A DNA stretch of 64,000 nucleotides from positions 1,274,501 through 1,338,500 of the forward strand of contig NZ_CANNDS010000001.1 of assembly GCF_947503415.1 (NCBI RefSeq). Direction: 5' to 3'. Numbering within the stretch: position 1 is the stretch's first letter; each line of letters begins with the position of its first letter. The position numbers and the translations under genes were made by a program. Below the pieces are notes generated by a model. The model saw nothing but the letters and a program-made list of their open reading frames with translations, ran no database searches and was not told the DNA's origin. The stretch is from an uncultured Tateyamaria sp. Lineage in GTDB: Bacteria; Pseudomonadota; Alphaproteobacteria; Rhodobacterales; Rhodobacteraceae. Shown here piece by piece: positions 26,366 to 34,940 of the stretch.

Positions 26366-26713
26366 GTGGACTACGACGCCTTTGCCATCGAGTGGGAGGC
26401 GGCGTGGAACGCACATGATCTGAACCGCATCCTGGCCCATTATGCCGAGGATGTGGTGTTCCGTTCATAAAAGGCGATGCGCCTTGTCGGGCATGGCACG
26501 TTGCACGGAAAGCCCGCATTGCGCGCTTACTGGGCGAAAGCGTTGGCTGCCCAACCCGACCTGTCCTTTGTGGTTGTCAATGTGTTCCACGGGCATGGGA
26601 TGATGGTTTTGACGTATCGCAATCATCGGGATGTGCTGGCCGCAGAAACACTGTGTTTTGGGGCGGAGGGTCTGATTGTATCAGCTTCGGCCTGCCATGT
26701 TCCGCTACGCTGA
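26366..26713 (+). pseudogene. NTF2-like (SnoaL-type) gene broken by an in-frame TAA
   Basis: Reading from GTG 26366 gives DYDAFAIEWEAAWNAHDLN and then AEDVVFRS, stop TAA (26468-26470), KAMRLVGHGTLHGKPALRAYW and on to TGA at 26711-26713. Both parts are in one frame and together make a complete NTF2-like domain of about 115 residues. A serine-proline type pair would be expected where the stop is. No frameshift is needed, only base changes. Its last 91 bases overlap the opposite-strand App1 gene. Readthrough or a sequence error cannot be excluded. Confidence 0.8.
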
Positions 26714-27696
26714 CTATACAATTCAGGCAGGTCAGAGAACGTTTGCCCGGTGTCGACACGCACGCCAAGTGCCTGCAATTCCTTGATCGCGTGTTTGCTG
26801 TCGTCGTCCGGTCCGGGGCCGGGTTCGCGCAGGATGACCCGTTTGACCTGTGTTGGATGTGCGCGGGCCGCCGTCAGATACACATGCGCGTCGTGCTGGC
26901 CGGTGTCCCCGATCAGGACAAAAGGCAGGTCGGGATGCGCGGTCAGGATCTGATCAATGGCCGACCCTTTGTGATCGCCGTGTGTGCCTGAAATGAATTG
27001 TGTTTCCGAAAGTCCAAGGTCACGCAGGAACATCGGCCCTTTGTGCAGCCCGCTGCGTGTAAAGATCGTTTGGAGGAAGTGGAACAGGTTCCATGGTGAT
27101 GAACTGACATAATACACCGGGTTCCGGCCCGCGTGCAGAGCGTCGATCAGGGCAATGCTGTCGGGAAAGACGCGGCGGGTCAGTGCGTTGCCGGTCAAGG
27201 ATGTCCACAGGTTTCGCGCCAAAGAGTAGGCGCCGGTTTCCAGCATCGTGTCGTCAATGTCAGAGATGATGCCAAAAGTGGCGTCTGGCGCTGGCACCAG
27301 CGCCTCAAGCGTTGCGGTCTCCTGCGGGCTGTCTGGCAGGTGAACGTTGACACTAATCCAGCCTGATTGCTTTTCAGGGCGCGGGATCACAAGGGTGAAA
27401 TACCCTTCTTCATCGCTGATGGCGGTCGTATCGCCAGTGGAAATGGTCACATTCGCCACCTCGTCCGTGGCAAACAGCGCCAGCATCTGTTTGAAATTTG
27501 CCCACTTGCCTTGATCCGGTTTGGGCGCGCCGCGTCGCTGCCGGCTGAGGATGCGACCGCGCAACACGATCGTTTCAGGCGTCGCATAGCCCAGATACGG
27601 CTCGATCAGCGGCGTTTTGTTTGGGCGGTGCTTGATCCGGTCGACCATCTTTTCGACAGGGTGCAGGATGCGGGCGAGTGTGCTTTTGAGGGGCAT
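26623..27696 (-). CDS. App1-family phosphatidate phosphatase
   Basis: This 357-residue protein has the App1/DUF2183 catalytic motif DIDDT (about residues 147-151), with a following YYVSSSPWN and a distal GDTGQHD. Yeast App1 is a Mg-dependent phosphatidate phosphatase; bacterial members are inferred to act on lipids. Residues 45-130 form a beta-rich N-terminal domain. The last 30 or so residues are low-complexity and lie opposite the 3' end of the broken NTF2-like gene, so the C-terminus may be a recent extension. Confidence 0.88.
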   Translation of the reverse strand: MPLKSTLARILHPVEKMVDRIKHRPNKTPLIEPYLGYATPETIVLRGRILSRQRRGAPKPDQGKWANFKQMLALFATDEVANVTISTGDTTAISDEEGYFTLVIPRPEKQSGWISVNVHLPDSPQETATLEALVPAPDATFGIISDIDDTMLETGAYSLARNLWTSLTGNALTRRVFPDSIALIDALHAGRNPVYYVSSSPWNLFHFLQTIFTRSGLHKGPMFLRDLGLSETQFISGTHGDHKGSAIDQILTAHPDLPFVLIGDTGQHDAHVYLTAARAHPTQVKRVILREPGPGPDDDSKHAIKELQALGVRVDTGQTFSDLPELYSQRSGTWQAEADTIRPSAPKHSVSAASTSR

Positions 27697-27729
27697 AGCC
27701 GGATAACGAAGCGGTGGATGAAAGGTTCC

Positions 27730-28665
27730 TTATCCCTTCGGGTCTGTCACCGCCCGCGCCCTGCTGCGCCCGCCACCCAATTGCCGTTCGCGCCAGATGA
27801 TCAGCACGCCGCCCAGTACCACCAATGACGCGCCAATCACCGTTTCCGTTGTCGGCAGCTCGGCGAAAATCAGGTAGCCGATGAGCGCTGCGAAGATCAG
27901 CGATGTGTAGTCGAAGGGTGCCAGCATAGATGCCGCACCAAAGCGGTAACTGGCTGTAACCAGGATTTGAGCGGCCCCGCCGATCAATCCCGCGCCGATC
28001 AAAAGTATCAGGTCCGTCCATGTGGGAACTATCCACCCGAAGGGCAGGCTCAGCAGGCTGAGAGTTGTGGCCGTCAGCGAGAAGTAGAAGACGATCGCCG
28101 CTGTGTGTTCGGTTTTGACCAAGGTGCGGATGTGGATTTGGACGAATGCTCGCAGGATGGATGCACCTAACACGAACAGCGCGCCAATGGTGCCTGCGGT
28201 TCCGATGGCCTCAAGCGACAGACGCGGCCAGATCACGATCATCACCCCGACAAGGCCCAAGGCGACCGCGCTGATCCGAAACAGGCGAACGCGTTCGCCC
28301 AGCATGATGGCCGCAAGGATGACCGTAAACATCGGTGTGGCGTAACCGATGGCCGTGACCTCGGGCAGCGGCAGCAGGCCGAGGCCCGCGAATGTCAGCG
28401 CCATGGCGGCGGTACCAAACAGGCCGCGCCAGATATGGCCTTTGAGGTTCTTGGGCGTGAGCGCCTCGCGCATCTCTCCGGCCCGCCAGATCCATGCGAT
28501 GATGATCGGCATGGCAAAGAAGGAGCGAAAGAACACCGCCTGACCCGACGGCACGTTCTGCGTCGCCACCTTGATCATCGCCGCCATCACCATGAACAGA
28601 AACACCGCCATCAGCTTCAGAGCGATGGCGGTGCCGGGTTTGTTTTGAGTGGTGGGGGCTTTCAT
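27730..28665 (-). CDS. EamA-family (drug/metabolite transporter) permease
   Basis: A 311-residue protein with about ten transmembrane segments and two EamA repeats (residues about 13-150 and 160-295). The typical end-of-repeat glycine-rich helices GLVGVMIVIWP and LVVLGGVLIIW are visible. The substrate is unknown; the family includes amino-acid and metabolite exporters. It lies 33 bases upstream of the App1 gene on the same strand, so co-transcription is possible but no functional link is evident. Confidence 0.86.
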   Translation of the reverse strand: MKAPTTQNKPGTAIALKLMAVFLFMVMAAMIKVATQNVPSGQAVFFRSFFAMPIIIAWIWRAGEMREALTPKNLKGHIWRGLFGTAAMALTFAGLGLLPLPEVTAIGYATPMFTVILAAIMLGERVRLFRISAVALGLVGVMIVIWPRLSLEAIGTAGTIGALFVLGASILRAFVQIHIRTLVKTEHTAAIVFYFSLTATTLSLLSLPFGWIVPTWTDLILLIGAGLIGGAAQILVTASYRFGAASMLAPFDYTSLIFAALIGYLIFAELPTTETVIGASLVVLGGVLIIWRERQLGGGRSRARAVTDPKG

Positions 28666-28707
28666 CTCTCCCGATCCATGTAGGGCCGGGAGAGGTTTGG
28701 CAAGCGA

Positions 28708-29100
28708 TCAGTTCAGTTTGGCGATGCCGAGGGGGACGCTGAACTTTTCACACCAGATGTAGACTTCGTTAAACTCTGACACGTCGATGCCAGCGGGGAT
28801 GACGAAGGATTGGCTGCCTGTCAGGTTGCCCAACTTGCCCGAGTCGGTGTTGCCATTGAAGTGGCCGTCTTTGCCCAAGCCAACGCGAGGGTCAGGCGCG
28901 CCATCAAGGCTGAAATCGTCGCCCAGAACGATGGTGTGGCTGCCGTCAGCGTTCTTGATCACGTCGACACCGCCGGTTGTAATGTGATCGGATGCGCCGG
29001 TGAATGTACCGGAGGATACGGTTTCGGCCGAGGCTGTCCCAGCGGCGAAGCCAACAGCAATTGCAAGTGTCAGCGCAAGGGTTTTGATGAAGTTCAGCAC
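28708..29100 (-). CDS. DM13-domain secreted protein
   Basis: The 130-residue precursor has a signal peptide (residues 1-25, ending GTASA) and a DM13 domain: SGTFTGASDHITTGG, a DGSHTIVLGDDF strand, SQSFVIPAG and a final VYIWCEKFSVPLGIAKL with the single conserved cysteine. DM13 domains are proposed to take part in electron transfer. The start is GTG 29100 because GAAAGGAAC (29107-29115) lies at ribosome-site distance. The ATG at 29124 would put that site inside the gene. It is divergent from the TetR gene. Confidence 0.82.
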   Translation of the reverse strand: MLNFIKTLALTLAIAVGFAAGTASAETVSSGTFTGASDHITTGGVDVIKNADGSHTIVLGDDFSLDGAPDPRVGLGKDGHFNGNTDSGKLGNLTGSQSFVIPAGIDVSEFNEVYIWCEKFSVPLGIAKLN

Positions 29101-29240
29101 GGTAGAGTTCCTTTCGATGTGCATTCAGCGAAGTGTAAGCCTGAGCTCACATTCAACGGCTATGATCGCATTTTCATTCCGATTAATATTTCAGCAAACC
29201 GCGAATGGTTGCCTGATTTGTAGACGCATTACTAACATTA

Positions 29241-29256
29241 GAAACCGATCAGTTCC
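29241..29256. promoter_or_regulatory. Candidate TetR operator 1 (GAAAC-N6-GTTCC)
   Basis: GAAAC (29241-29245), CGATCA, GTTCC (29252-29256). The geometry matches the site before the AhpD-like gene. It lies about 80 bases before the TetR start. Assignment to this TetR is inference. Confidence 0.35.
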
Positions 29257-29277
29257 AAATCACATGCGCGTGAGTTC

Positions 29278-29293
29278 TGGACTATTTGGTTCC
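29278..29293. promoter_or_regulatory. Candidate TetR operator 2 (TGGAC-N6-GTTCC)
   Basis: TGGAC, TATTTG, GTTCC (29289-29293), extending to GGTTCCCAAC. The nine bases GTTCCCAAC recur, inverted, at the AhpD-like gene (11381-11389). The site sits just upstream of TATATT, a possible -10 for the TetR gene, which fits autorepression. Confidence 0.4.
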
Positions 29294-29331
29294 CAACGCT
29301 ATATTGAGAAGTAGACATCAGGGGAGGCAAA

Positions 29332-29913
29332 ATGGCACGGCCAAGATCTTTCGACACGGACGACGCGCTGGAAAAGGCGATGCATGTCTTTTGGGCGCAT
29401 GGCTATGAAGGCGCGTCCCTGCCCGACCTGTTGGAGGGCATGGGGCTGACCCGTGGCAGCCTCTACAAGGCGTTCACGGACAAGAAGACGCTCTTCTTGA
29501 AGGTGTTGGAGCGGTATGAGGGGCAGGCGGTCAAGGCCGGAGTTGCCATGTTGACCGACCCGTCGGTGCCAAATGGCGCAGAACGCGTGATGGCGATGTT
29601 CCAAGGGTCATATCAGCGTGTGATCGATGGGGATTCGCGCGGATGTCTTCTGTGTACAGCTGCCGCGGGTCCAAGCACGTATGATGATGAAATTGCGCAT
29701 GCCGTGTCGGCAGGCTTGGGCGTTTTGCGCGATGGCATCTATGAGGCGCTGGGCGCGTCGCCTCGGCATGCGACGCTCAGCCCGGCAGAACGCGCCGCCT
29801 TGGCTGATATGCTGATTGCGCAATATGTCGGCCTGCGCACGATGGCGCGCGCGCGGATTGATCACGACACGCTTAAGAATATCGTGCGGTCTGTTGGTGT
29901 GATGCTGGCTTAG
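29332..29913 (+). CDS. TetR/AcrR-family transcriptional regulator
   Basis: This 193-residue repressor-type protein has an N-terminal helix-turn-helix (residues about 8-55) with [32 protein letters not shown] in pieces typical of AcrR/YcdC-like TetR proteins. A C-terminal ligand-binding helical domain contains Cys103 (GCLLCTAAA). GGGGAGG before ATG 29332 supports the start. Two inverted repeats in its promoter match one at 11385. Its 3' end overlaps aroC tail to tail (TTAG). Confidence 0.87.
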   Translation: MARPRSFDTDDALEKAMHVFWAHGYEGASLPDLLEGMGLTRGSLYKAFTDKKTLFLKVLERYEGQAVKAGVAMLTDPSVPNGAERVMAMFQGSYQRVIDGDSRGCLLCTAAAGPSTYDDEIAHAVSAGLGVLRDGIYEALGASPRHATLSPAERAALADMLIAQYVGLRTMARARIDHDTLKNIVRSVGVMLA

Positions 29914-31010
29914 CCGATCGGGCCGCGCACGCCGCCTGTCTGACCTCGGTCCAGCAGCAGATGGTCGAGGATCACGCAGGCCATCATCGCTTCGCCCACC
30001 GGAACGGCACGGATGCCGACGCAGGGATCATGGCGGCCTTTGGTGACAATCTCGGCCTCTTCGCCCGTCTTGGTGATCGTCTTGCGCGTTTGCAAGATGG
30101 ACGAGGTTGGCTTGACCGCGAAGCGCACAACGATGTCCTGTCCGGTCGAGATACCGCCAAGGATTCCACCCGCATGGTTGGACGAATACTCGGGGCCGTC
30201 CGGGCCCATCGTGATCTCGTCCGCGTTCAACTCGCCCGTCAGCATGGCGGCGGACATGCCTTCGCCGATCTCGACACCTTTGACGGCGTTAATGGACATC
30301 ATACCGGCAGCAAGATCAGTGTCTAACTTGCCGTAAACTGGCGCGCCGAGACCTGCGGGCACGTTGCGCGCGACCACTTCGATCACCGCGCCAACCGACG
30401 ACCCGGATTTGCGCAGGCCATCAAGGTAGTCGGCCCAAGTTCCTGCCGCCTGTGCATCCGGCACCCAGAACGGGTTCTGGTCGATCTGGTCCCTGTCAAA
30501 ATTATCCCGGTCAATCTCGTGCGTGCCCATGCGGGTCATGTAGCCCTTGATCTCGATCCCCGGCACCAGCTTGGCCAGCGCCGCACGGGCCAAGCCACCC
30601 GCCGCAACACGCGCCGCCGTTTCTCGGGCCGAGGACCGACCACCGCCGCGATAGTCTCGAATGCCGTATTTCTGCCAATAGGTGATGTCGGCATGGCCGG
30701 GGCGGAATTTCCCGGCAATGTCGCCGTAATCCTTCGACCGCTGGTCCGTGTTCTCGATCATCAACTGCACCGGTGTGCCAGTCGTCTGCCCCTCGAACAC
30801 GCCAGACAGGATTTTCACCTCGTCCGCCTCGCGCCGCTGGGTCGTGTACTTGTTCTGACCGGGTTTGCGTTTGTCCAGCCACTGCTGGATCATCGCCTCG
30901 TCCACCTCGACCCCCGGAGGGCATCCATCGACCGTTGCGCCCAAGGCAGGCCCGTGGCTTTCGCCCCATGTGGTCACGCGGAAAAGATGGCCAAAGCTGT
31001 TGATCGACAT
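29910..31010 (-). CDS. aroC: Chorismate synthase
   Basis: AroC converts 5-enolpyruvylshikimate 3-phosphate to chorismate using reduced FMN. The 366-residue length is standard. The signatures GESHGPALG (residues about 16-24), [19 protein letters not shown] (about 124-142) and the C-terminal [17 protein letters not shown] are clear. It lies alone on the minus strand, divergent from the TPP riboswitch and thiB, and overlaps the TetR gene by 4 bases at its stop. Confidence 0.96.
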   Translation of the reverse strand: MSINSFGHLFRVTTWGESHGPALGATVDGCPPGVEVDEAMIQQWLDKRKPGQNKYTTQRREADEVKILSGVFEGQTTGTPVQLMIENTDQRSKDYGDIAGKFRPGHADITYWQKYGIRDYRGGGRSSARETAARVAAGGLARAALAKLVPGIEIKGYMTRMGTHEIDRDNFDRDQIDQNPFWVPDAQAAGTWADYLDGLRKSGSSVGAVIEVVARNVPAGLGAPVYGKLDTDLAAGMMSINAVKGVEIGEGMSAAMLTGELNADEITMGPDGPEYSSNHAGGILGGISTGQDIVVRFAVKPTSSILQTRKTITKTGEEAEIVTKGRHDPCVGIRAVPVGEAMMACVILDHLLLDRGQTGGVRGPIG

Positions 31011-31074
31011 GTGCGCGCTCCTGTTGCGTGCCCCGTCTAGCGGTGCGGTCTTTTCGGCTCAAGGCGTTTTACGC

Positions 31075-31103
31075 TTGCGACCGGGCGGTGCGCGCCCTAG
31101 CTA
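31075..31103 (+). promoter_or_regulatory. Promoter of the thiBPQ riboswitch transcript
   Basis: TTGCGA (31075-31080), a 17-base spacer, TAGCTA (31098-31103). Transcription would begin near 31110, at the 5' end of the TPP riboswitch. Confidence 0.45.
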
Positions 31104-31110
31104 TTGCCAT

Positions 31111-31190
31111 ACCTCGGGGTGCTGGAAACAGCTGAGATGCATGATGCGAACCCGTTGAACCTGAACCGGTTAACACCGGCGGAGGGAAGG
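31111..31190 (+). ncRNA. TPP riboswitch (THI element)
   Basis: The conserved TPP aptamer segments occur in order: TCGGGGTGCT (31114-31123), CTGAGATGC (near 31132), GCGAACCCGTTGAACCTGAACC (in two parts near 31146-31167) and CCGGCGGAGGGAAG at the 3' side. Thiamine diphosphate binding would shut off the downstream thiBPQ operon. The thiB ribosome site GGAGG (31233-31237) is about 45 bases downstream, so control may be of translation or of termination; no T-run is seen. Confidence 0.95.
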
Positions 31191-31242
31191 TTTGGATCAT
31201 CCCAAGACCCTTATCCCGCCGCCTCTGCATTTGGAGGATGCG

Positions 31243-32223
31243 ATGAAATACGCTTTGACTTTGGCTGCCATGCTTGGCGCGACAACGGCGCTGGCCGATA
31301 CACCTGTACTCACGGTCTATGCAGGGGATTATTTTACGTCCGAATGGGGTCCGGGCCCCGTCCTTGAGACCGAGTTTGAAAAGATCTGCGAATGCGATCT
31401 GGAGTGGTCCACCGGTGATCTGGTGCCCCGTTTATTGCTGGAACGGGAACGCACCAAGGCGGATGTGGTGATTGGACTGACCTCGGACGTGACGGCCAAG
31501 GCGCGTGCCACCGGGTTGTTCGCGCCGCATGGGCAAGACAACAGCGCGTTGACGCTGCCCATCAAATGGACCGACGACACCTTTCTGCCGTTCAACTATG
31601 GGCACACGGCTTTCATTTATGACGAAACTACAATGGACGCGCCGCCTGCGTCATTCGATGATCTGCTCGCCCTGCCCGATGACATAAAGATCGTCATTCA
31701 GGACCCGCGCACGTCAATCTCGGGTCTTGCTTTGGTGCTGTGGGTACAGGCCGTCTATGGCGACCGGTCGGCAGAGGTGTGGGACGCATTGTCCGACAAT
31801 ATCCTGACCGTGACCAAGGATTGGTCGGCGTCTTACGGCCTCTTTACCGATGGCGAAGCCGACATGGTGCTCAGCTACACCACCTCGCCCGCCTACCACA
31901 TGTTCGCCGAAGAAGATTTTACCAAAAAGGCGGCCATCTTCCCCGAAGGGCACTATTTCATGGTCGAAACTGTGGGCAAGATTGCAGGCACGGACCAACC
32001 GGAGCTGGCGGATCAGTTCCTTGAGTTTGTGATGTCGCGCGACTTCCAGACCATCATCCCAACGGCCAACTGGTCGCTGCCATCCGCCTTGCCCAAGGCC
32101 GACTGGCCCGAAGGGTGGACCGAACTGCCGTTGCCCGAAAAGGTGCTGTTCTACTCGGAAACAGAAGCCGCAGCACTGCAGGCGGACGCGATCGAGACAT
32201 GGCGCGCCACGCTCAGCCAATAA
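31243..32223 (+). CDS. thiB: Thiamine ABC transporter substrate-binding protein
   Basis: ThiB is the periplasmic thiamine/TPP-binding protein of the ThiBPQ importer. The 326-residue precursor has a signal peptide (residues 1-18, ending TTALA). The family pattern LTVYAGDYFTSEWGPGP and the mid-protein YGHTAFIYD are present. GGAGG at 31233-31237 fixes the ATG at 31243. The gene is directly downstream of a TPP riboswitch, and the permease gene begins inside its 3' end. Confidence 0.94.
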   Translation: MKYALTLAAMLGATTALADTPVLTVYAGDYFTSEWGPGPVLETEFEKICECDLEWSTGDLVPRLLLERERTKADVVIGLTSDVTAKARATGLFAPHGQDNSALTLPIKWTDDTFLPFNYGHTAFIYDETTMDAPPASFDDLLALPDDIKIVIQDPRTSISGLALVLWVQAVYGDRSAEVWDALSDNILTVTKDWSASYGLFTDGEADMVLSYTTSPAYHMFAEEDFTKKAAIFPEGHYFMVETVGKIAGTDQPELADQFLEFVMSRDFQTIIPTANWSLPSALPKADWPEGWTELPLPEKVLFYSETEAAALQADAIETWRATLSQ

Positions 32224-33746
32224 ACCCATGGCCCGGCATCGTGGCGGCGGCGTTCGTCGTTACGGTGGTGATTGCCGCCTTTGTCGGCATTGGCCAACGG
32301 GTCGAGGCCACATCCGGTTTGCGCATCGCTGAATGGCAGGCGGTGCGCTTTACCGTTTGGCAGGCGCTGCTGTCCGCGCTGCTCTCTGTCCTGTTGGCGG
32401 TGCCGGTGGCGCGGGCGTTGGCGCGGCGGCGGTTGCCCGGCCACAGGGTGTTGGTGACGCTGCTGGGTGCGCCCTTCATCCTGCCGGTCATTGTGGCTGT
32501 GCTTGGTCTGCTGGCCATCTTTGGCCGCAAGGGTTGGCTGAACACGGGCCTTGGCCTTTTGGGCCTGCCAGAGGTGTCGATCTATGGTGCCCACGGCGTT
32601 GTTCTGGCACATGTTTTCTTCAACATGCCCCTTGCGACACGGCTGATCCTGCAAGGGTGGCAATCCGTCCCGGCCGAGCAGTTTCGCATGGTGGGCCAGC
32701 TTGGATTGTCGCCGCGCATGGTGTTTCGGGTCATCGAATGGCCCATTCTGCGGCAGGTGGTTCCGGGAGCCTTTGCGCTGATCTTTGTCATTTGCCTGAC
32801 CAGCTTTGCCGTGGCTTTGACACTTGGGGGCGGGCCCCGGGCCACCACGATCGAGTTGGCCATCTATCAGGCGTTTCGCTTTGATTTTGATCTGGGTCGC
32901 GCCGCGGTGTTGAGCCTGCTGCAACTGGCGGTGGCCGGGGCGGCGGCGGTTCTGGCCCTATGGATTCTGCCCCCCATCGCCTTGCAGAATGGACGGGACC
33001 GCGCGGTGCGCCGGTGGGATGCGCCGGCACCCTGGGGGGACGCGATCTGGATCACATTTGCTGCCGGGTTCCTGTTGCTGCCGCTTATGTCGATTGCGCT
33101 GTCGGGCCTTGCGGGCCTGTCGTACATGCCCCTGTCGGTGCTGAGCGCCACGTGGACAACGATCTGGGTGGCCTGCGTGAGCACCGTTGTTCTGCTGGCC
33201 CTTGCGCTGCCCATGGCGGCTTGGCTGGCGCAGGCGCGGTGGGGCGGAGCCGAGGCGCTGACGCTGCTGGGGCTGGTGGCGTCGCCCCTGATGATCGGGA
33301 CGGGGTGGTTCATTCTGATCTATCCCTATGTGTCGCCCACGGCCTTTGCCTTGCCCGTCACTGCGTTGATCAATGCGATGATGGCGCTGCCCTTTGCCGT
33401 GCGCATTCTGCTGCCGCCGATGCGGCAAGTGTTCAATGATTACGGGCGGTTGAGCATGGGTCTGGGTCTGCGCGGTGTGTCGAATTGGCGTATTGTCTTG
33501 ATCCCGCGCCTGCGTCCCCAGATCGGCTTTGCAGCCGGGCTGACAGCAGCGCTGAGTGTGGGGGACCTGGGCGTTGTGGCCCTGTTCGCGGACCCTGACG
33601 TTGCGACATTGCCGCTTCAGATGTACCGCCTGATGGGCAGTTACCGGACCGAGGCGGCTGCCGGAGCGGCCCTGGTGCTGGTGGCGTTGGCCTTTGGAAT
33701 GTTCTGGATTTGCGATGCGTGGGGGCGGCGGCATGTTGACGGTTGA
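32199..33746 (+). CDS. thiP: Thiamine ABC transporter permease
   Basis: ThiP is the membrane subunit of the thiamine importer. The 515-residue protein has about 12 hydrophobic segments and two binding-protein-dependent permease domains. EAA-loop-like segments are near residues 165-185 (QFRMVGQLGLSPRMVF) and near 430-450 (YGRLSMGLGLRGVSNW). ATG 32199 is the most plausible start and overlaps thiB by 25 bases. The thiQ gene overlaps its 3' end by 14 bases. Confidence 0.92.
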   Translation: MARHAQPINPWPGIVAAAFVVTVVIAAFVGIGQRVEATSGLRIAEWQAVRFTVWQALLSALLSVLLAVPVARALARRRLPGHRVLVTLLGAPFILPVIVAVLGLLAIFGRKGWLNTGLGLLGLPEVSIYGAHGVVLAHVFFNMPLATRLILQGWQSVPAEQFRMVGQLGLSPRMVFRVIEWPILRQVVPGAFALIFVICLTSFAVALTLGGGPRATTIELAIYQAFRFDFDLGRAAVLSLLQLAVAGAAAVLALWILPPIALQNGRDRAVRRWDAPAPWGDAIWITFAAGFLLLPLMSIALSGLAGLSYMPLSVLSATWTTIWVACVSTVVLLALALPMAAWLAQARWGGAEALTLLGLVASPLMIGTGWFILIYPYVSPTAFALPVTALINAMMALPFAVRILLPPMRQVFNDYGRLSMGLGLRGVSNWRIVLIPRLRPQIGFAAGLTAALSVGDLGVVALFADPDVATLPLQMYRLMGSYRTEAAAGAALVLVALAFGMFWICDAWGRRHVDG

Positions 33747-34428
33747 GGGGCTGCGGATTGAGCAGGGGGCGTTCGCTCTGACGGCTGATTTTGAAGTGCC
33801 GAAGGGACGGCGTGTGGCTGTGATCGGACCGTCGGGTGCGGGGAAGTCCACGCTGCTGAATGCGCTGGGCGGCTATATTGAAATCGCTGGTGGTCGGGTT
33901 GAGGTGGATGGGCAGGACGTGACGGATGCCGCGCCGGATCAGCGTGGGATCGCGATGCTGTTTCAGGATGGGAACCTGTTTCCGCATCTGACATTGGCGC
34001 AGAATGTGGGGCTGGGGATACGGCCTGCGTTGCGGTTGACGGAAGCTGAGATGGCGCAGATGAGGGATGCGTTGAACCGCGTTGGATTGGCGGAGTTTGC
34101 GGATCGCAAACCTGGGGATGTGTCGGGTGGGCAGCAAAGCCGAGCGGCATTGGCGCGGGTTTTGGTGCAGGCCAAGCCGTTGCTTTTATTGGACGAACCC
34201 TTTGCTGCGCTGGGGCCTGCGCTGCGGGCCGAGATGTTGGATTTGACGTCGCAGGTGGCGCGGGATGCAGGGGCGACGGTGTTGATGATCACCCACGCAC
34301 CCAAGGATGCGGAGCGGGCGGCGGATGATCTGATTTTTGTCGAGGCGGGCCGTGTGGACCCGCCCCGTGCGGTGGCCGAGGTGATGGCCGACCCGCCTGA
34401 GGCGTTGCGCGCCTATCTAGGCCGCTGA
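33733..34428 (+). CDS. thiQ: Thiamine ABC transporter ATP-binding protein
   Basis: ThiQ powers the importer. This 231-residue ATPase has the Walker A GPSGAGKST (about residues 33-41), the Q-loop, the signature VSGGQQSRAALAR (about 127-139), Walker B LLLLDEPFAALG (about 148-159) and the switch His in ITHAPKD. It overlaps thiP by 14 bases and ends the riboswitch-controlled thiBPQ operon. It converges on the ribH2-like gene. Confidence 0.94.
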   Translation: MLTVEGLRIEQGAFALTADFEVPKGRRVAVIGPSGAGKSTLLNALGGYIEIAGGRVEVDGQDVTDAAPDQRGIAMLFQDGNLFPHLTLAQNVGLGIRPALRLTEAEMAQMRDALNRVGLAEFADRKPGDVSGGQQSRAALARVLVQAKPLLLLDEPFAALGPALRAEMLDLTSQVARDAGATVLMITHAPKDAERAADDLIFVEAGRVDPPRAVAEVMADPPEALRAYLGR

Positions 34429-34467
34429 GCGCAGGCCCTGCCGTGCGTCCACGATGCCGAGGGCCGC

Positions 34468-34857
34468 TTATGCGGCCTCGCGTCCCTTGAGCACGAAGTG
34501 GTCGGCATAGATGCCAAGGTGATGCTCCGTCTCTTGGAAGTGGTGGGGCGTGAGTGAGACCGACAGGATGGGTACGCCGGTTTTCAGGCCAACTTGCATC
34601 AATCCGTCGACCACCGCGGAGGCCACGAAATCGTGGCGGTAGATGCCGCCGTCGACCACGAGGGCCGCGCAGGCGATGGCGTTGTAGCCTCCCGTTTCTG
34701 CGAGGGTTTGCGCCATGAGTGGCATTTCGAATGCGCCGGGGACATCGAAGACATCCACTTGATTTGACGCGATTATTTCCGTGAAACCCTGTAAAGCCTG
34801 ATCGACAATGGCGGCGTGCCACTGGGCTTTGACAAAGGCGAAGCGGGTGTGTGTCAT
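34468..34857 (-). CDS. ribH2: RibH2-type lumazine synthase, truncated by an early TAA
   Basis: Lumazine synthase makes 6,7-dimethyl-8-ribityllumazine, the penultimate riboflavin precursor. The 129 residues match the type II (Brucella RibH2) enzyme, including FDVPGAFEMPL, DGGIYRHDFVASAV and LTPHHF, the segments around the active site. The family usually continues past KGxEAA with a final helix. Here GCA is followed by TAA (34470-34468), yet the next 16 codons in the same frame still read AALGIVDARQGLRSAA before TAG at 34419-34417. The last helix is therefore lost. AAGGAG precedes the ATG, and an FMN riboswitch lies upstream. Activity is uncertain. Confidence 0.85.
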   Translation of the reverse strand: MTHTRFAFVKAQWHAAIVDQALQGFTEIIASNQVDVFDVPGAFEMPLMAQTLAETGGYNAIACAALVVDGGIYRHDFVASAVVDGLMQVGLKTGVPILSVSLTPHHFQETEHHLGIYADHFVLKGREAA

Positions 34858-34940
34858 GCGAAATCTCCTTTAGGTTCAGACACTTAAACACCCAAGGCGA
34901 TTGCGCACAGATACTGGCACCCACGTATGGGGACAATACT

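Noticed and set aside
29101-29124. ATG 29124 as start of the DM13 protein
   Set aside because: The ribosome site GAAAGGAAC would fall within the gene; GTG 29100 has correct spacing and starts directly at the signal peptide.
26468-34470. Reassignment of TAA as a sense codon to explain two interrupted genes
   Set aside because: Many intact genes here (for example petB, petC, ilvE, thiB) end in TAA at the expected place, so the code is standard.
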